A DNA stretch of 52,132 bases from VMFP01 sp964630025 (GTDB taxonomy: Bacteria > Patescibacteriota > Andersenbacteria > UBA10190 > CAIZMI01), in the NCBI GenBank assembly GCA_964630025.1, contig CAZVRG010000002.1, positions 1-52,132 on the forward strand, read 5' to 3'. The notes below the pieces were generated by a model that worked only from the letters and a program-made list of their open reading frames with translations, did no database searches and was not told where the DNA came from. The position numbers and the translations under genes were made by a program. Shown one piece after another: positions 7,532-15,142 of the stretch (positions are counted from its first letter, which is position 1; every line of letters starts with the position of its first letter).

Positions 7532-8103
7532 ATCATGTGCTCAAGGAGTCCTCGAAGTTTCTTATTATGGAAGCAAACCGTCAATACGCCGTACTGACTC
7601 TTCTTTCGATAGGTTCCAATCGATCCCGACTTCGTGATGATTGGCTGACCTATTTGCGTACGTCGAATACGTAACGTTCTCATCCAGTAGCGTAGTGCTT
7701 CCTCAGGATTAATATCAGTAAAAATTTGAAGGTAAAATCGCAAGCGGTCCCTTCTTGCTCCGAGAATCTTCTCGAGAAAATGCATGAAGGTTTTTAACAG
7801 AGCGGGGTCGGTATTTCCGAGTCGTATCGATGATGTATTTGCCTTGTTCCCCTCTCCCCAGTAGAGTCCGAGTCCGAGACCCAGTAATTTGGCGTCCTCA
7901 CGACTACGGGGGAAGCGGATGTGAAACGGGTCCCCATTCGGATTGTGCTTAAGATAGGTGGCTGCACTTCGAGATCGCGGCGCGATCCTATGTTTTGCCA
8001 TCCAGTACGCAACTTTGTGCAGAGAGCAGCCAAGACTATCGGCGACTTCCTGCATTGATTTTCCTCCTTGATACAGCGCTTCGAGTCTCTTCTTGCTAAT
8101 CAC
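7522..8103 (-). CDS. HTH + LAGLIDADG-like protein next to tRNA-Thr
   Basis: A 193-aa protein. The N-terminal 40 residues form a helix-turn-helix (KRLEALYQGGKSMQEVADSLGCSLHKVAYW). The rest contains LGLGLGLYWGEGNK and a GNTDPALLKTFMHFLEKILG block, which resembles one LAGLIDADG repeat as in homing-endonuclease-derived DNA-binding proteins. GTG 8103 is chosen because a TATACT -10 box (8110-8115) ends 6 nt upstream, implying a leaderless mRNA. A frame open to ATG 8184 exists but would cross this promoter. The stop codon lies inside tRNA-Thr(GGT). Whether it acts on the tRNA-linked elements is only a guess. Confidence 0.7.
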   Translation of the reverse strand: MISKKRLEALYQGGKSMQEVADSLGCSLHKVAYWMAKHRIAPRSRSAATYLKHNPNGDPFHIRFPRSREDAKLLGLGLGLYWGEGNKANTSSIRLGNTDPALLKTFMHFLEKILGARRDRLRFYLQIFTDINPEEALRYWMRTLRIRRTQIGQPIITKSGSIGTYRKKSQYGVLTVCFHNKKLRGLLEHMMPT

Positions 8104-8205
8104 GACTTTAGTATAGCGGAGGCTTGGAAGAGTGTAGTAGTGAAAAGAACTTAGTCTTCGGTTTAGCGATTCCTCTCTTAACAACGGGCGAAGCCGAATG
8201 GTATC

Positions 8206-9807
8206 GTGGAGATCATGCGGATGCTCATGGGAATTGCGTTTGGTGCGATTGTGGGCGTTCTCTTGATTGTCTCGCTGGTGGTTGGCTGGCAGCGGGCGTT
8301 TTCTTCATCACGACTCGCACTCAAGAATCCTCTCACGTCATCGACACCACTCCCCACACAAATGCCTCTCGCGACGCACACGCCAACCTCCAACATGCAG
8401 ACAACAGACACCGCGCTTCTTGTTCGCATGCGTGAACCGGGCATCTGGGAGGACGTCATGCTTGTCACGCATGGCGCAGTGCGCTCCATAGTACTTCCTT
8501 CCGATGTCGATCGTCGCACCATTCCCGTCACGGATGGGAAGCGGGTGTATGCGTATCGAGGCAACAGGGATCAGGCAGCAGAAAACAGGAACCTGCGGCT
8601 TGTTGCCTTTTCTCTTGCCGGAAAGGAAGAAGAAACCATCACGGACAGCACGCCGCTTGTTGAACCGCGGGGGCTCTTTGTTTCCCCGAACGGCGCGTTT
8701 ATCGCGTTCTTCCTGGATGATCGGGATACCACGAAGGAGCAGAAGACCGAGCTGTGGACATATGACACGACTGCGCGCACAAAGCGCGTCTCGGTTGAAC
8801 GGCTCTCGCAAACCGATATTGCCGGACCATTCTTTGCTCCCGATGGCAGTTTTCTTCTCCGCTCGGGCGAACAGCTTCTTGCCGGGTCGCCACGACGCAC
8901 CGGCGTTGATATTCTTCCCGTTCACATGCCGTGGGCGAATATCCGCTGGGATGCCGGTGTCGCGCGTTCTCCCGATGGGCAGCGTATCGTTGTTGTCGAT
9001 GAAACAGGGGATGAACGCACGTCCGTGCAGCGCGTCGTTGAATACGCGCTTTCTTCGTCGCAATCGCGCATGCGTTTTTCGCACGCGCAGGGCGCGGTGC
9101 GCATTCTCGGATGGAACGAGCAGGAGGGTTTGCTCGTGCTTGCCGATGCTGGGGAGCGAGACGGAATACAGAGCACGTTGTGGATGCTGAATGGCGAGAA
9201 AAAGATTTCCCGTCCGCTCGGATCATTGATGTCTGCCGCGGTGCCGGCAGGAAACACATCCGCTGTTGGTCTGCTGACCATCGAAGGTTCTCACGCGACA
9301 CTTGCCGTGCAGGAAGCGGGAGAAGTGCCCAGGCGGACGCTCACGACTCTTTCGATCCCAGAAGCGCAACCGCTTCCCGAGCGTGCCCCGCTTCGCCTTG
9401 TGCAGATGGTACGCAGCGCTGTTGCCAGCGCGACGGCACCGCCACGATTGTCGGTAGCGCCGTCGGTGTTCCTTCCGTATCTGGTTGCGCATCGACGGGA
9501 GCTCACGGATGCCCCGCTCAACGAGCCGGCAACAATCGAACGTGTCTGGGTGTTAGGAACGCCCAACGCGGTCTTTATGGACTATCGTATTGGCTCGACG
9601 CTGTGGCGCCGCCTCGTTCGCCTTGAGGAGCGTGATGGCATGATCGTGCAGGCAGCGGCGATTGGTGTGTATGCGCCCGTGGAGGGAGAGTGGGCGCTTG
9701 CGCGCGGCGAAAGCGTACCCGATGCCGCGCCCATCCAGTTCTATGAATTTGAGGCGGATATCCAGCAATGGATTGAGAAGCCTCTTGCGCAAGATGTGCT
9801 TCCGTAA
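8206..9807 (+). CDS. Membrane-anchored beta-propeller-like protein (533 aa)
   Basis: The N-terminus has one TM helix (MGIAFGAIVGVLLIVSLVVGW) and a Thr/Pro/Ser-rich linker (TSSTPLPTQMPLATHTPTS), then a large extracytoplasmic region. That region has repeated blades of the PD40/TolB type: LFVSPNGAFIAFFLDD, FFAPDGSFLLRS, ARSPDGQRIVVVDE and VRILGWNEQEGLLVLAD. Such propellers usually mediate protein-protein contacts in the envelope. GTG 8206 is listed, but the nested ATGs at 8215, 8221 and 8227 all leave the TM intact, and GGAG at 8208-8211 best suits ATG 8221. A GC-rich hairpin without a T tract follows the stop. No specific function can be named. Confidence 0.8.
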   Translation: MEIMRMLMGIAFGAIVGVLLIVSLVVGWQRAFSSSRLALKNPLTSSTPLPTQMPLATHTPTSNMQTTDTALLVRMREPGIWEDVMLVTHGAVRSIVLPSDVDRRTIPVTDGKRVYAYRGNRDQAAENRNLRLVAFSLAGKEEETITDSTPLVEPRGLFVSPNGAFIAFFLDDRDTTKEQKTELWTYDTTARTKRVSVERLSQTDIAGPFFAPDGSFLLRSGEQLLAGSPRRTGVDILPVHMPWANIRWDAGVARSPDGQRIVVVDETGDERTSVQRVVEYALSSSQSRMRFSHAQGAVRILGWNEQEGLLVLADAGERDGIQSTLWMLNGEKKISRPLGSLMSAAVPAGNTSAVGLLTIEGSHATLAVQEAGEVPRRTLTTLSIPEAQPLPERAPLRLVQMVRSAVASATAPPRLSVAPSVFLPYLVAHRRELTDAPLNEPATIERVWVLGTPNAVFMDYRIGSTLWRRLVRLEERDGMIVQAAAIGVYAPVEGEWALARGESVPDAAPIQFYEFEADIQQWIEKPLAQDVLP

Positions 9808-9898
9808 AGTGCCCTCGCACTGACGTGCGAGGTACCAGGGCGCTTTGCTGCGAGAAGTGTCGGCCTCCGCCGACAGAACAGTAGATTTTTCCTCGCGC

Positions 9899-9927
9899 TT
9901 GCGCGCGAGGCGGCGCAGTAGTATGAT
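9899..9927 (+). promoter_or_regulatory. rpmG promoter
   Basis: TTGCGC (9899-9904), 17-nt spacer, TATGAT (9922-9927). The predicted start near 9934 leaves a leader of about 14 nt before the rpmG ATG. Confidence 0.7.
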
Positions 9928-9947
9928 CACACTCTCATTACCGATCC

Positions 9948-10109
9948 ATGGCCGACACGATTGTAAAAATTTCTTGCACGGAATGCGACCGGACGACCTA
10001 CCGGCGCCAGGCGTCGCGTCGTAAAAAGGGCGTAGAGAAGAAAAAGCTGGAAACCACCAAGTTCTGCAAGTTTTGCAGAAAGCACACCCTGCACAAAGAA
10101 ACGAAATAA
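9948..10109 (+). CDS. rpmG: 50S ribosomal protein L33
   Basis: A 53-aa protein beginning MADTIVKISCTECDRTTY and ending HTLHKETK, the length and pattern of bacterial L33. Two CxxC pairs (Cys10/Cys13 and Cys40/Cys43) form the zinc-binding C+ version of the protein. The middle is Arg/Lys-rich (RRQASRRKKGVEKKK) for rRNA binding. It has its own sigma70-like promoter and lies upstream of an operator-bearing promoter and tRNA-Trp. Confidence 0.95.
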   Translation: MADTIVKISCTECDRTTYRRQASRRKKGVEKKKLETTKFCKFCRKHTLHKETK

Positions 10110-10125
10110 ACGTGCAACCGGAGGA

Positions 10126-10179
10126 TTGACAATCGTACCCACACGCTTCTATAAGAGTGCTATCATGCATGATAGCACT
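10126..10179 (+). promoter_or_regulatory. Promoter with overlapping palindromic operator
   Basis: TTGACA (10126-10131), 18-nt spacer, TATAAG (10150-10155). A perfect 24-bp palindrome (half-site AGTGCTATCATG, 10156-10179) follows immediately and would cover the transcription start. A related 26-bp palindrome lies at 17195-17220. The first transcribed ORF would be a doubtful 24-codon frame (10165-10239), and tRNA-Trp follows. The controlling protein is unknown. Confidence 0.75.
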
Positions 10180-10257
10180 TGTGCGGATCGTATTTTTGCT
10201 TCGGTATATACCGTGCAGAGTCCGCATTCGCAGACATGACGAATTAAAAAAATCACG

Positions 10258-10263
10258 GTACAC
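10258..10263 (+). promoter_or_regulatory. Putative -10 box of tRNA-Trp
   Basis: TACACT ends 11 nt before the mature tRNA 5' end. The -35 region is AT-rich but not a clear match. Confidence 0.4.
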
Positions 10264-10274
10264 TCGGTGCGATC

Positions 10275-10349
10275 CGGGAGCTTAGTTAAGTGGTATAACG
10301 CTGGTCTCCAAAACCGGTGTCGGGGGTTCGATTCCCTCAGCTCCCGCCA
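10275..10349 (+). tRNA. tRNA-Trp (anticodon CCA), CCA encoded
   Basis: Acceptor CGGGAGC/GCTCCCG, anticodon loop TCTCCAAAA region with anticodon CCA, T-arm GGGGGTTCGATTCCCTC, then encoded CCA. It is followed by a trailer hairpin and structured element C. Confidence 0.95.
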
Positions 10350-10389
10350 AAACAACGTTGATGTGTCTCAAGACACATTACGTTGTTTA
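10350..10389 (+). terminator. tRNA-Trp trailer hairpin
   Basis: AACAACGT...TGTGTCT-CAAG-ACACA...ACGTTGTT forms a long interrupted stem ending in TTTATT. It may act as a terminator or processing signal. It stands between the tRNA and element C, as the trailer hairpins do at tRNA-Ser and tRNA-Glu. Confidence 0.55.
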
Positions 10390-10395
10390 TTGGAA

Positions 10396-10537
10396 GGAAT
10401 CGAAGGCTACTTCAAAAACGCAAACTGCTTTGCGTTTTTGAAGAGCCGGGCTCCGGAGGAGCGAAATTGCTTCGAGTCCCGCATTATGCGGGACGAGGCA
10501 ATTTCGCGGGGGAGGAGGATTCCCTCAGCTCCCGCCA
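10396..10537 (+). repeat. tRNA-linked structured element, copy C (after tRNA-Trp)
   Basis: The clearest copy. GGAATCGAAGGCTACTT is followed by hairpin CAAAAACGCAAA/TTTGCGTTTTTG with CTGC loop, closed by GGCT/AGCC (GGGT/ACCC in A, B and E). Next come CTCC-GGA-GGAG and a long helix GCGAAATTGC/GCAATTTCGC with TTCGA/GAG internal loop and GTCCCGC/GCGGGAC tip. The last 20 nt (GATTCCCTCAGCTCCCGCCA) are identical to the 3' end of tRNA-Trp. Confidence 0.9.
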
Positions 10538-10547
10538 AAGAAAAACG

Positions 10548-10584
10548 GGCCGTGCTCGCACGTGTCGAGACCAGCCCGCGGTTG
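10548..10584 (-). terminator. Terminator of the GNAT gene
   Basis: Minus-strand GCGGGC...GGCCCG stem with an inner CTCG/CGAG hairpin, followed by TTTTTC, about 20 nt after the stop codon at 10602. Confidence 0.65.
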
Positions 10585-10601
10585 TTGTGACGCAGTGCGC
10601 C

Positions 10602-11504
10602 TTATCGTTTTTCGGTGCCTTTCGGCGGATGCACTTCCGGTCGCGGTTCCCATTTTACTGTTGCGAATAGTTGGGGATCAGGAACGGGGACTCCCATCGC
10701 CCGTAAGAAGCCCACTTGGTCTTCGCAGAGCAGGTAGATATCTGAGACCGTTAGGGGAAGTTGTTGATCAATGAGCGCCATCATGAGCATCCGACCGATA
10801 CCGCGCTTGCGGCATCGCGGATACACAATGACGCCGTACTCACCGCTCACATCGATGCCGCTTAGTTCCCGTGCGTAGAGCGTGTAGCCGAGCAATTCGC
10901 CGCTGTACATATCGCGCGCGACGATGCCATATCGCGTATTGTTGGCGATCATCTCGCCAACGTTGCGTGGCTCTTTGCCGTAGCGCCGCATGAACGCGTT
11001 TTCGAGACTTTGGACCTCCTCCACATCTTTCGTTGCCATCGTTGAAAGTACGGGCATGTAGGGGAGTATCCCTTTCTCCTTGGTGGGACGGATGTGGATG
11101 CCGTACTTCGCGAGAAAGGGTTGGGCGTTGCGACAGGATTCCGGAACAAGTGCAACGATGTGTGTCCGATGATTCAGAACGCCGAGTTTCTCCTGAAGCG
11201 TGCGGATCATCTTTTCGCCAATGCCCCGGCCGCGATAGTCAGGGTGCACCGCGAGGTCGACGAGCTGAAGATGATCGTTGTGTAGATCATAGATGCAGAA
11301 GGCAACGACGTTCCCTTCTACTTCAGCGACCTTGCCGATGCAGGTACGGCGGTTGAGATGCGTGCAGAGATCCTCTCCGCTCCAGGGCTTCGTGAAGCTC
11401 CGCTGTTCGATGTCGAGGACTGCCGGCATGTCGCGACGGAGCAACCATCGCGTCCGAGCGTATACCTGTGCTCTCTGTTCTTGTGCAGTGTTCGCGGTCG
11501 TCAT
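10602..11504 (-). CDS. Tandem GNAT-domain acetyltransferase (300 aa)
   Basis: Two GNAT folds in one chain. The N-terminal domain (about residues 18-150) resembles RimI, with LVDLAVHPDYRGRGIGEKMI as acetyl-CoA motif A. The C-terminal domain (about 175-290) has YGVIVYPRCRKRGIGRMLMM as a second motif A. Such proteins transfer acetyl groups from acetyl-CoA to amino groups; which domain is active and on what substrate is not visible. ATG 11504 is chosen because GAGGGAAC lies just upstream; an in-frame ATG at 11597 lacks a ribosome site. It is transcribed divergently from the permease gene. Confidence 0.85.
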   Translation of the reverse strand: MTTANTAQEQRAQVYARTRWLLRRDMPAVLDIEQRSFTKPWSGEDLCTHLNRRTCIGKVAEVEGNVVAFCIYDLHNDHLQLVDLAVHPDYRGRGIGEKMIRTLQEKLGVLNHRTHIVALVPESCRNAQPFLAKYGIHIRPTKEKGILPYMPVLSTMATKDVEEVQSLENAFMRRYGKEPRNVGEMIANNTRYGIVARDMYSGELLGYTLYARELSGIDVSGEYGVIVYPRCRKRGIGRMLMMALIDQQLPLTVSDIYLLCEDQVGFLRAMGVPVPDPQLFATVKWEPRPEVHPPKGTEKR

Positions 11505-11641
11505 GATAGTTCCCTCGAAGTTCGAGTACGGGGTACAGAGCAATTTGTTGAACGAACGTGCAGCTGTTATAGCAATGAACACTCGCGCCGTCAACAAAAG
11601 TCAGCATGCTGTTTTTGCGGTACAGTAGAAGTAACACGAAC

Positions 11642-12796
11642 ATGACAACCGCGCGCGCATCTCACAGAGGAATTGTTTCGTGGTTGAAAGCCTACGGGCT
11701 GTTTACCGGCGGCGTGATTGGTGTCGGCGTGTTTGGATTGCCCGCCGCGCTTCAACAAGCCGGACTCGCGGTGTTTCTTATCCACGTCGTCATTGTCGGC
11801 ATCCTCGCGTGGTGGCTGCAGCGCTGCATGCTTGATATCGTGCTTGCAACGCCGGGGAAGCATCGTGTTCCCGGTTACGCGCGGCACTATCTGGGGTCGG
11901 TCGGTTTCAGCATTGCGACCATCGCAAATCTTCTTGGCTTATTTGGCGCGCTTGTCGCCTATCTGGTTGCGGGCGGTGCGTTTGCGCAGCTTGTGTTGGA
12001 AGGCATGCTGCCGCTCTCGCCGTCCACGGCGATCGCCGCGTACATGCTTCCTGGCGCGCTGCTTCTTCTCTTCGGGTTGCAATCGCTGCCAACGCTGGAG
12101 CTGCTGATTCTTGCGCTCTTCTTGGCTATTCTCGGCGTTCTTCCATTTGCCGCGGGGGATGCGTTTGCCGTTTCCCGCCTTTCACTGACAGGACATGCGA
12201 CGTCCGTCATGTTGCCATTCGGTGTGCTGTTGTTTTCACTCTGGGGCGTCAGTCTTATTCCGGAAACTGTCGAACTGTCGCAGCGACGCTTGTTCCGCGC
12301 GGCATCCGTTCTGACGGCGGGACTTGTCACCGCCGGCATTGCCTATGTGGTGTTTGCGATGTTTATTGCCGGCGTGACGGGATCTGCGACAACGGACGAC
12401 GCGCTGACAGGCCTTCAGAGCGTCCTCGACAATCGTTTCGTTCGCATTGCGGCGCTGTTCGGTATTCTCACCACGTTTTCTTCCTATCTTGCACAAGGAC
12501 TGACGCTGCTTCGGACGTTCACGCTCGATTTTAAATTGCCGCGGCTTCTTGCGTGGGGGATCACGATTGGCGCTCCACTTGCCTTTGTGCTTTTTGGGAC
12601 ACACAGTTTACTGTCCGTGCTTGCTCTTACCGGGGCGGTGTTCCTTGGTGTTGAAGGAGTGGTTGTTCTTCTGATACGGCACGCTGTCGCACGCTCCAGT
12701 GCAGAACGGACATCACTCTTTATCCCGCTTGGTGTCGCGGCAAGTCTTCTTGTCGTTGGCGTATTGAGCGAACTCTTCCGGCAGTTTGTGCTGTAA
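11642..12796 (+). CDS. Amino-acid permease, aromatic/branched family (APC superfamily)
   Basis: A 384-aa polytopic membrane protein with about 11 TM helices, related to the AAAP/TyrP-Mtr group and other APC transporters. The first helix has the unwound Gly-rich motif GGVIGVGVFGLPAALQQAG, which forms the substrate site in APC proteins. A second landmark is the FSLWGVSLIPE segment (about residue 205). It probably imports amino acids by cation symport, which fits an organism that depends on scavenging. ATG 11642 follows the TACAGT box at 11620-11625 closely. An in-frame ATG at 11606 overlaps that box and is less likely. Confidence 0.85.
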   Translation: MTTARASHRGIVSWLKAYGLFTGGVIGVGVFGLPAALQQAGLAVFLIHVVIVGILAWWLQRCMLDIVLATPGKHRVPGYARHYLGSVGFSIATIANLLGLFGALVAYLVAGGAFAQLVLEGMLPLSPSTAIAAYMLPGALLLLFGLQSLPTLELLILALFLAILGVLPFAAGDAFAVSRLSLTGHATSVMLPFGVLLFSLWGVSLIPETVELSQRRLFRAASVLTAGLVTAGIAYVVFAMFIAGVTGSATTDDALTGLQSVLDNRFVRIAALFGILTTFSSYLAQGLTLLRTFTLDFKLPRLLAWGITIGAPLAFVLFGTHSLLSVLALTGAVFLGVEGVVVLLIRHAVARSSAERTSLFIPLGVAASLLVVGVLSELFRQFVL

Positions 12797-12829
12797 GGTA
12801 GACTCCCGCTACCGAGGGAGGTGATACGC

Positions 12830-13312
12830 ATGCAAAAAGGTCTTCTCATTGGCATCGTGATTGTTGTGGCAATTCTTGCCATCGGTGCCTTTTGGATGTT
12901 CCAGAGCCGTCCAGCGGGAGAATCACTTTCTCTTCCGACCGTGTCGCCGCTTGATACAACGGGTGGTCTTTCCTCGCCACTGCCTACGCGCGCTCCAACC
13001 ACACCAACAGGAAGCCCGCAAGCGTCTCCTGCGGCATCCGCAACTGCCATAACGGTCTCGAGTACTGCAACAGGGTTTAGCCCCGAAGAAGTAACAGTGC
13101 CCGTGAACGGCACGGTGACGTTTGTGAATAACGACACGCGGCAACATCAGCCGTCATCTGCTCCGCATCCGCTGCATACGGAATACCCGGGACTGAATAG
13201 TCCGGTGCTCGCCGCTGGTGAGTCATTCACTGCCACGCTCACCCGCGCAGGAACGTTTACGGTGCACGATCATCTGAATCCGGGACTTCGCGCAACGATT
13301 ACTGTTCGCTAA
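12830..13312 (+). CDS. Secreted/anchored cupredoxin-like protein lacking the usual copper Cys
   Basis: A 160-aa protein whose ATG follows a strong GGGAGGTGAT site. The N-terminal hydrophobic helix (GLLIGIVIVVAILAIGAFWMF) anchors or exports it. A Ser/Thr/Pro-rich linker follows, then a plastocyanin-like beta-sandwich (residues about 70-160: GFSPEEVTVPVNGTVTFVNND, then AGESFTATLTRAGTFTVHDHLNPGLRATITV). In plastocyanins the C-terminal loop is YHCxxHPxM. Here it reads VHDHLNPGL, so the Cys and Met ligand positions are Asp and Leu. His residues remain (RQHQ, PHPLH, VHDH), so it may bind copper in a non-blue site or bind another metal. Confidence 0.85.
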   Translation: MQKGLLIGIVIVVAILAIGAFWMFQSRPAGESLSLPTVSPLDTTGGLSSPLPTRAPTTPTGSPQASPAASATAITVSSTATGFSPEEVTVPVNGTVTFVNNDTRQHQPSSAPHPLHTEYPGLNSPVLAAGESFTATLTRAGTFTVHDHLNPGLRATITVR

Positions 13313-13318
13313 TTATTG

Positions 13319-13467
13319 GTCATTGCGAGGGATCGGAGGGGGTCCCTCGCTCCGCTCGGGACAAGCTCCGCAATCTTCGCGAGGAGATTGCCACCGCCTC
13401 GGGCGGGGCCCCGCTGCGGCGGTGGCTTCGCTTCGCCTGCCTGTCGGTCAGGCTGGCTCACAATGAG
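13319..13467. repeat. Palindromic intergenic repeat bounded by TCATTGCGAG / CTCACAATGA
   Basis: About 150 bp with inverted ends (TCATTGCGAGGGA and GGCTCACAATGA) and an inner GC hairpin. The part CCACCGCCTCGGGCGGGGCC...GGCGGTGG is shared in pattern with 32984-33031. It resembles the CATTGCGAGG-type dispersed repeats found in many bacteria. It fills the space between convergent genes. Confidence 0.75.
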
Positions 13468-13479
13468 ACGTAAGGAGCG

Positions 13480-14737
13480 TTACGGATTTTGTGGGAGAGG
13501 GATGTCGGGGTTCGCGAGATCGTCAGGTCGTGACAATGGGTGCTGGGTTTTGAGGAGCGCGATCAGCGCTTTGCGTTCCTTCGGGCGACCCATCGTAAAG
13601 GCCGCGCGCACGATTGCGTTTTCACAGTAAAAGATTGTCACGGAGCGTTCGTCAAATGAACCACGCAGGAGCGCGCGATTCGTTCCGCCCGCATCGCCGA
13701 AATAGTCGAAGCTTACATCGAATATGTCTGAATAAAACATCGAGACGGCACTATAGGGCGTGCGCTGTTCGGGAGTGGATGCAGCCATGTTCGCGCCCGC
13801 GATCTTTCCATGTTGAATCGCCGTGTCCCAATGTTCGATGCGGCGCCGGCGCTGATACAAAGGATCGAAAAAGTTTGCGACATCGCCGGCTGCGTATACG
13901 TCCGGCACGGATGCTTCCATATATTCGTTGACGACGATGCCGTTCTCAATNNNNNNNNNNCTCAATCGTCAGTCCGGAATTCTGCAGAAAATCCATGTTC
14001 GGCGTGACGCCAACACCCGCGGCGACAATATCGGCAGTCAGCGTATCGCTACGCTTCGTCGTAACGGCAACGGCATTTCCGTCGGGAGTCTTCGCAAAAG
14101 AAGTAGCCTCATCTTCGGTACGGATCGCTACTTGGTGTTTTGCGTAGTAGTCGGCGAAGAATCGCGACGCCTCGGGCGAGCCGAGTTTGTCGAACACCTC
14201 TTTCCCTCGATGGAGAAGAGTTGTTTGCAGTCCTTTCTGCGCGAATGCGGATGCGAGCTCCATACCGATGAAGGACCCGCCAACTACGACCGCAGTATGC
14301 GCGCGTGTTATCGCGTTCTTCAATGCGTCGGAGTCCGCAAGCGTTCGAAGGTAGAAGATATGCGGCAAATCACTTCCGGGAACGGTGAGCCGGCGCAACG
14401 CGCTGCCCTGCGCGAGAAGAAGTTTTCCGTATGGGTACGTATCGCCGTGATCGGTCTGGATGGTATGCGCGGTCGTATCCACGCGTTGGACACTCGTGCC
14501 GAGAACCAATCGCACGCCCGCGCCTTCATAAAATGCCTGCGGCTTCACAAATATCGATTCCCGCGTTTCTCGATCGAGAAGATATCCCTTCGAAAGAGGA
14601 GGGCGGTTGTAGGGGAGTTCCGGCTCTGCGCCAATCAGCGTGATGCGCGTTCCTTCAACACCGGATTTCAACAATCTCTCGAGCGCGGTCGCGCTCGCGA
14701 GTCCGCCGCCGACAAGAAGAAAATCAGATGCGGGCAC
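13480..14737 (-). CDS. FAD/NAD(P)-dependent ferredoxin-reductase-type oxidoreductase (interrupted by N gap)
   Basis: Two-dinucleotide-fold flavoprotein of the BphA4/AIF type. FAD site FLLVGGGLASATALERL at the N-terminus, NAD(P) site AVVVGGSFIGMELASAFAQKG in the middle, and the FAD-closing motif VPDVYAAGDVANF after the gap. The 10-N gap at 13951-13960 splits it. The flanks share ATTGAG, and collapsing that overlap gives GLTIENGIVVNEYMEASVPD, exactly the family sequence, so the gene is almost certainly intact. The likely partner is the Rieske ferredoxin encoded just upstream (14833-15111), to which it would pass electrons from NAD(P)H. The start is GTG 14737, and no clear Shine-Dalgarno is seen. 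Confidence 0.88.
13951..13960. other. Assembly gap (10 N) with overlapping flanks
   Basis: Sequence ends in CTCAAT before the Ns and restarts with CTCAAT after them. The two contig ends probably overlap by 6 bp, so the true gap is zero. Confidence 0.85.
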
Positions 14738-14832
14738 GGGAATTTCGAATGACGAATTTCGAATGACGAATCAATGGCCGAATGCACGAATGTCCGAAGC
14801 GCGATTTCGTCATTCTGTTATTCGTCATTCCA
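14738..14832. repeat. Short-unit intergenic repeat (CGAATGACGAAT type)
   Basis: Repeated GAATGACGAATTTCGAATGA units on one side and ATTCGTCATTC units on the other form an imperfect inverted array between the Rieske and FAD genes. No gene is visible in it. Confidence 0.65.
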
Positions 14833-15111
14833 TCATTCAAGCACAATCTTGTCTCCCTCAACTTTTGCAGAAAGTTTGGTGAGCGGTTCTGTTGCCGGTC
14901 CGGTCACCACGTCTCCCCGCGGCGTGAATTGGCTTCCATGACACGGGCAGTCCCATGCTTTTACATCATCATTCCATTCCGTTTCGCAGGCTGCGTGTGT
15001 GCAGGTGTTATCAAACACGATGGGTGTGCCATGGTCGTTGTAGATTGCAACCGCTTTTCCATCAATAAACCCGGTTGCGCCAGACCCTGGAGGGATGTTG
15101 GAGAGTTTCAT
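14833..15111 (-). CDS. Rieske [2Fe-2S] ferredoxin
   Basis: A 92-aa soluble Rieske domain. The cluster ligands are Cys37/His39 (CTH) and Cys55/His58 (CPCH). Extra Cys42 and Cys57 stand where high-potential bc1-type Rieske proteins form a disulfide (CTHAAC...CPCHGSQF). The remaining fold (FIDGKAVAIYNDHGTPIVFDN and GDVVTGPATEPLTKL) matches small ferredoxins. It is transcribed ahead of the flavoprotein gene with only a repeat between them, so the two probably form an electron-transfer pair. The acceptor is not encoded nearby. The ATG lies 31 nt after the stop of the CAP-domain gene. Confidence 0.93.
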   Translation of the reverse strand: MKLSNIPPGSGATGFIDGKAVAIYNDHGTPIVFDNTCTHAACETEWNDDVKAWDCPCHGSQFTPRGDVVTGPATEPLTKLSAKVEGDKIVLE

Positions 15112-15142
15112 CGGTCAGGACGTGGATACTATCATCTACAGC

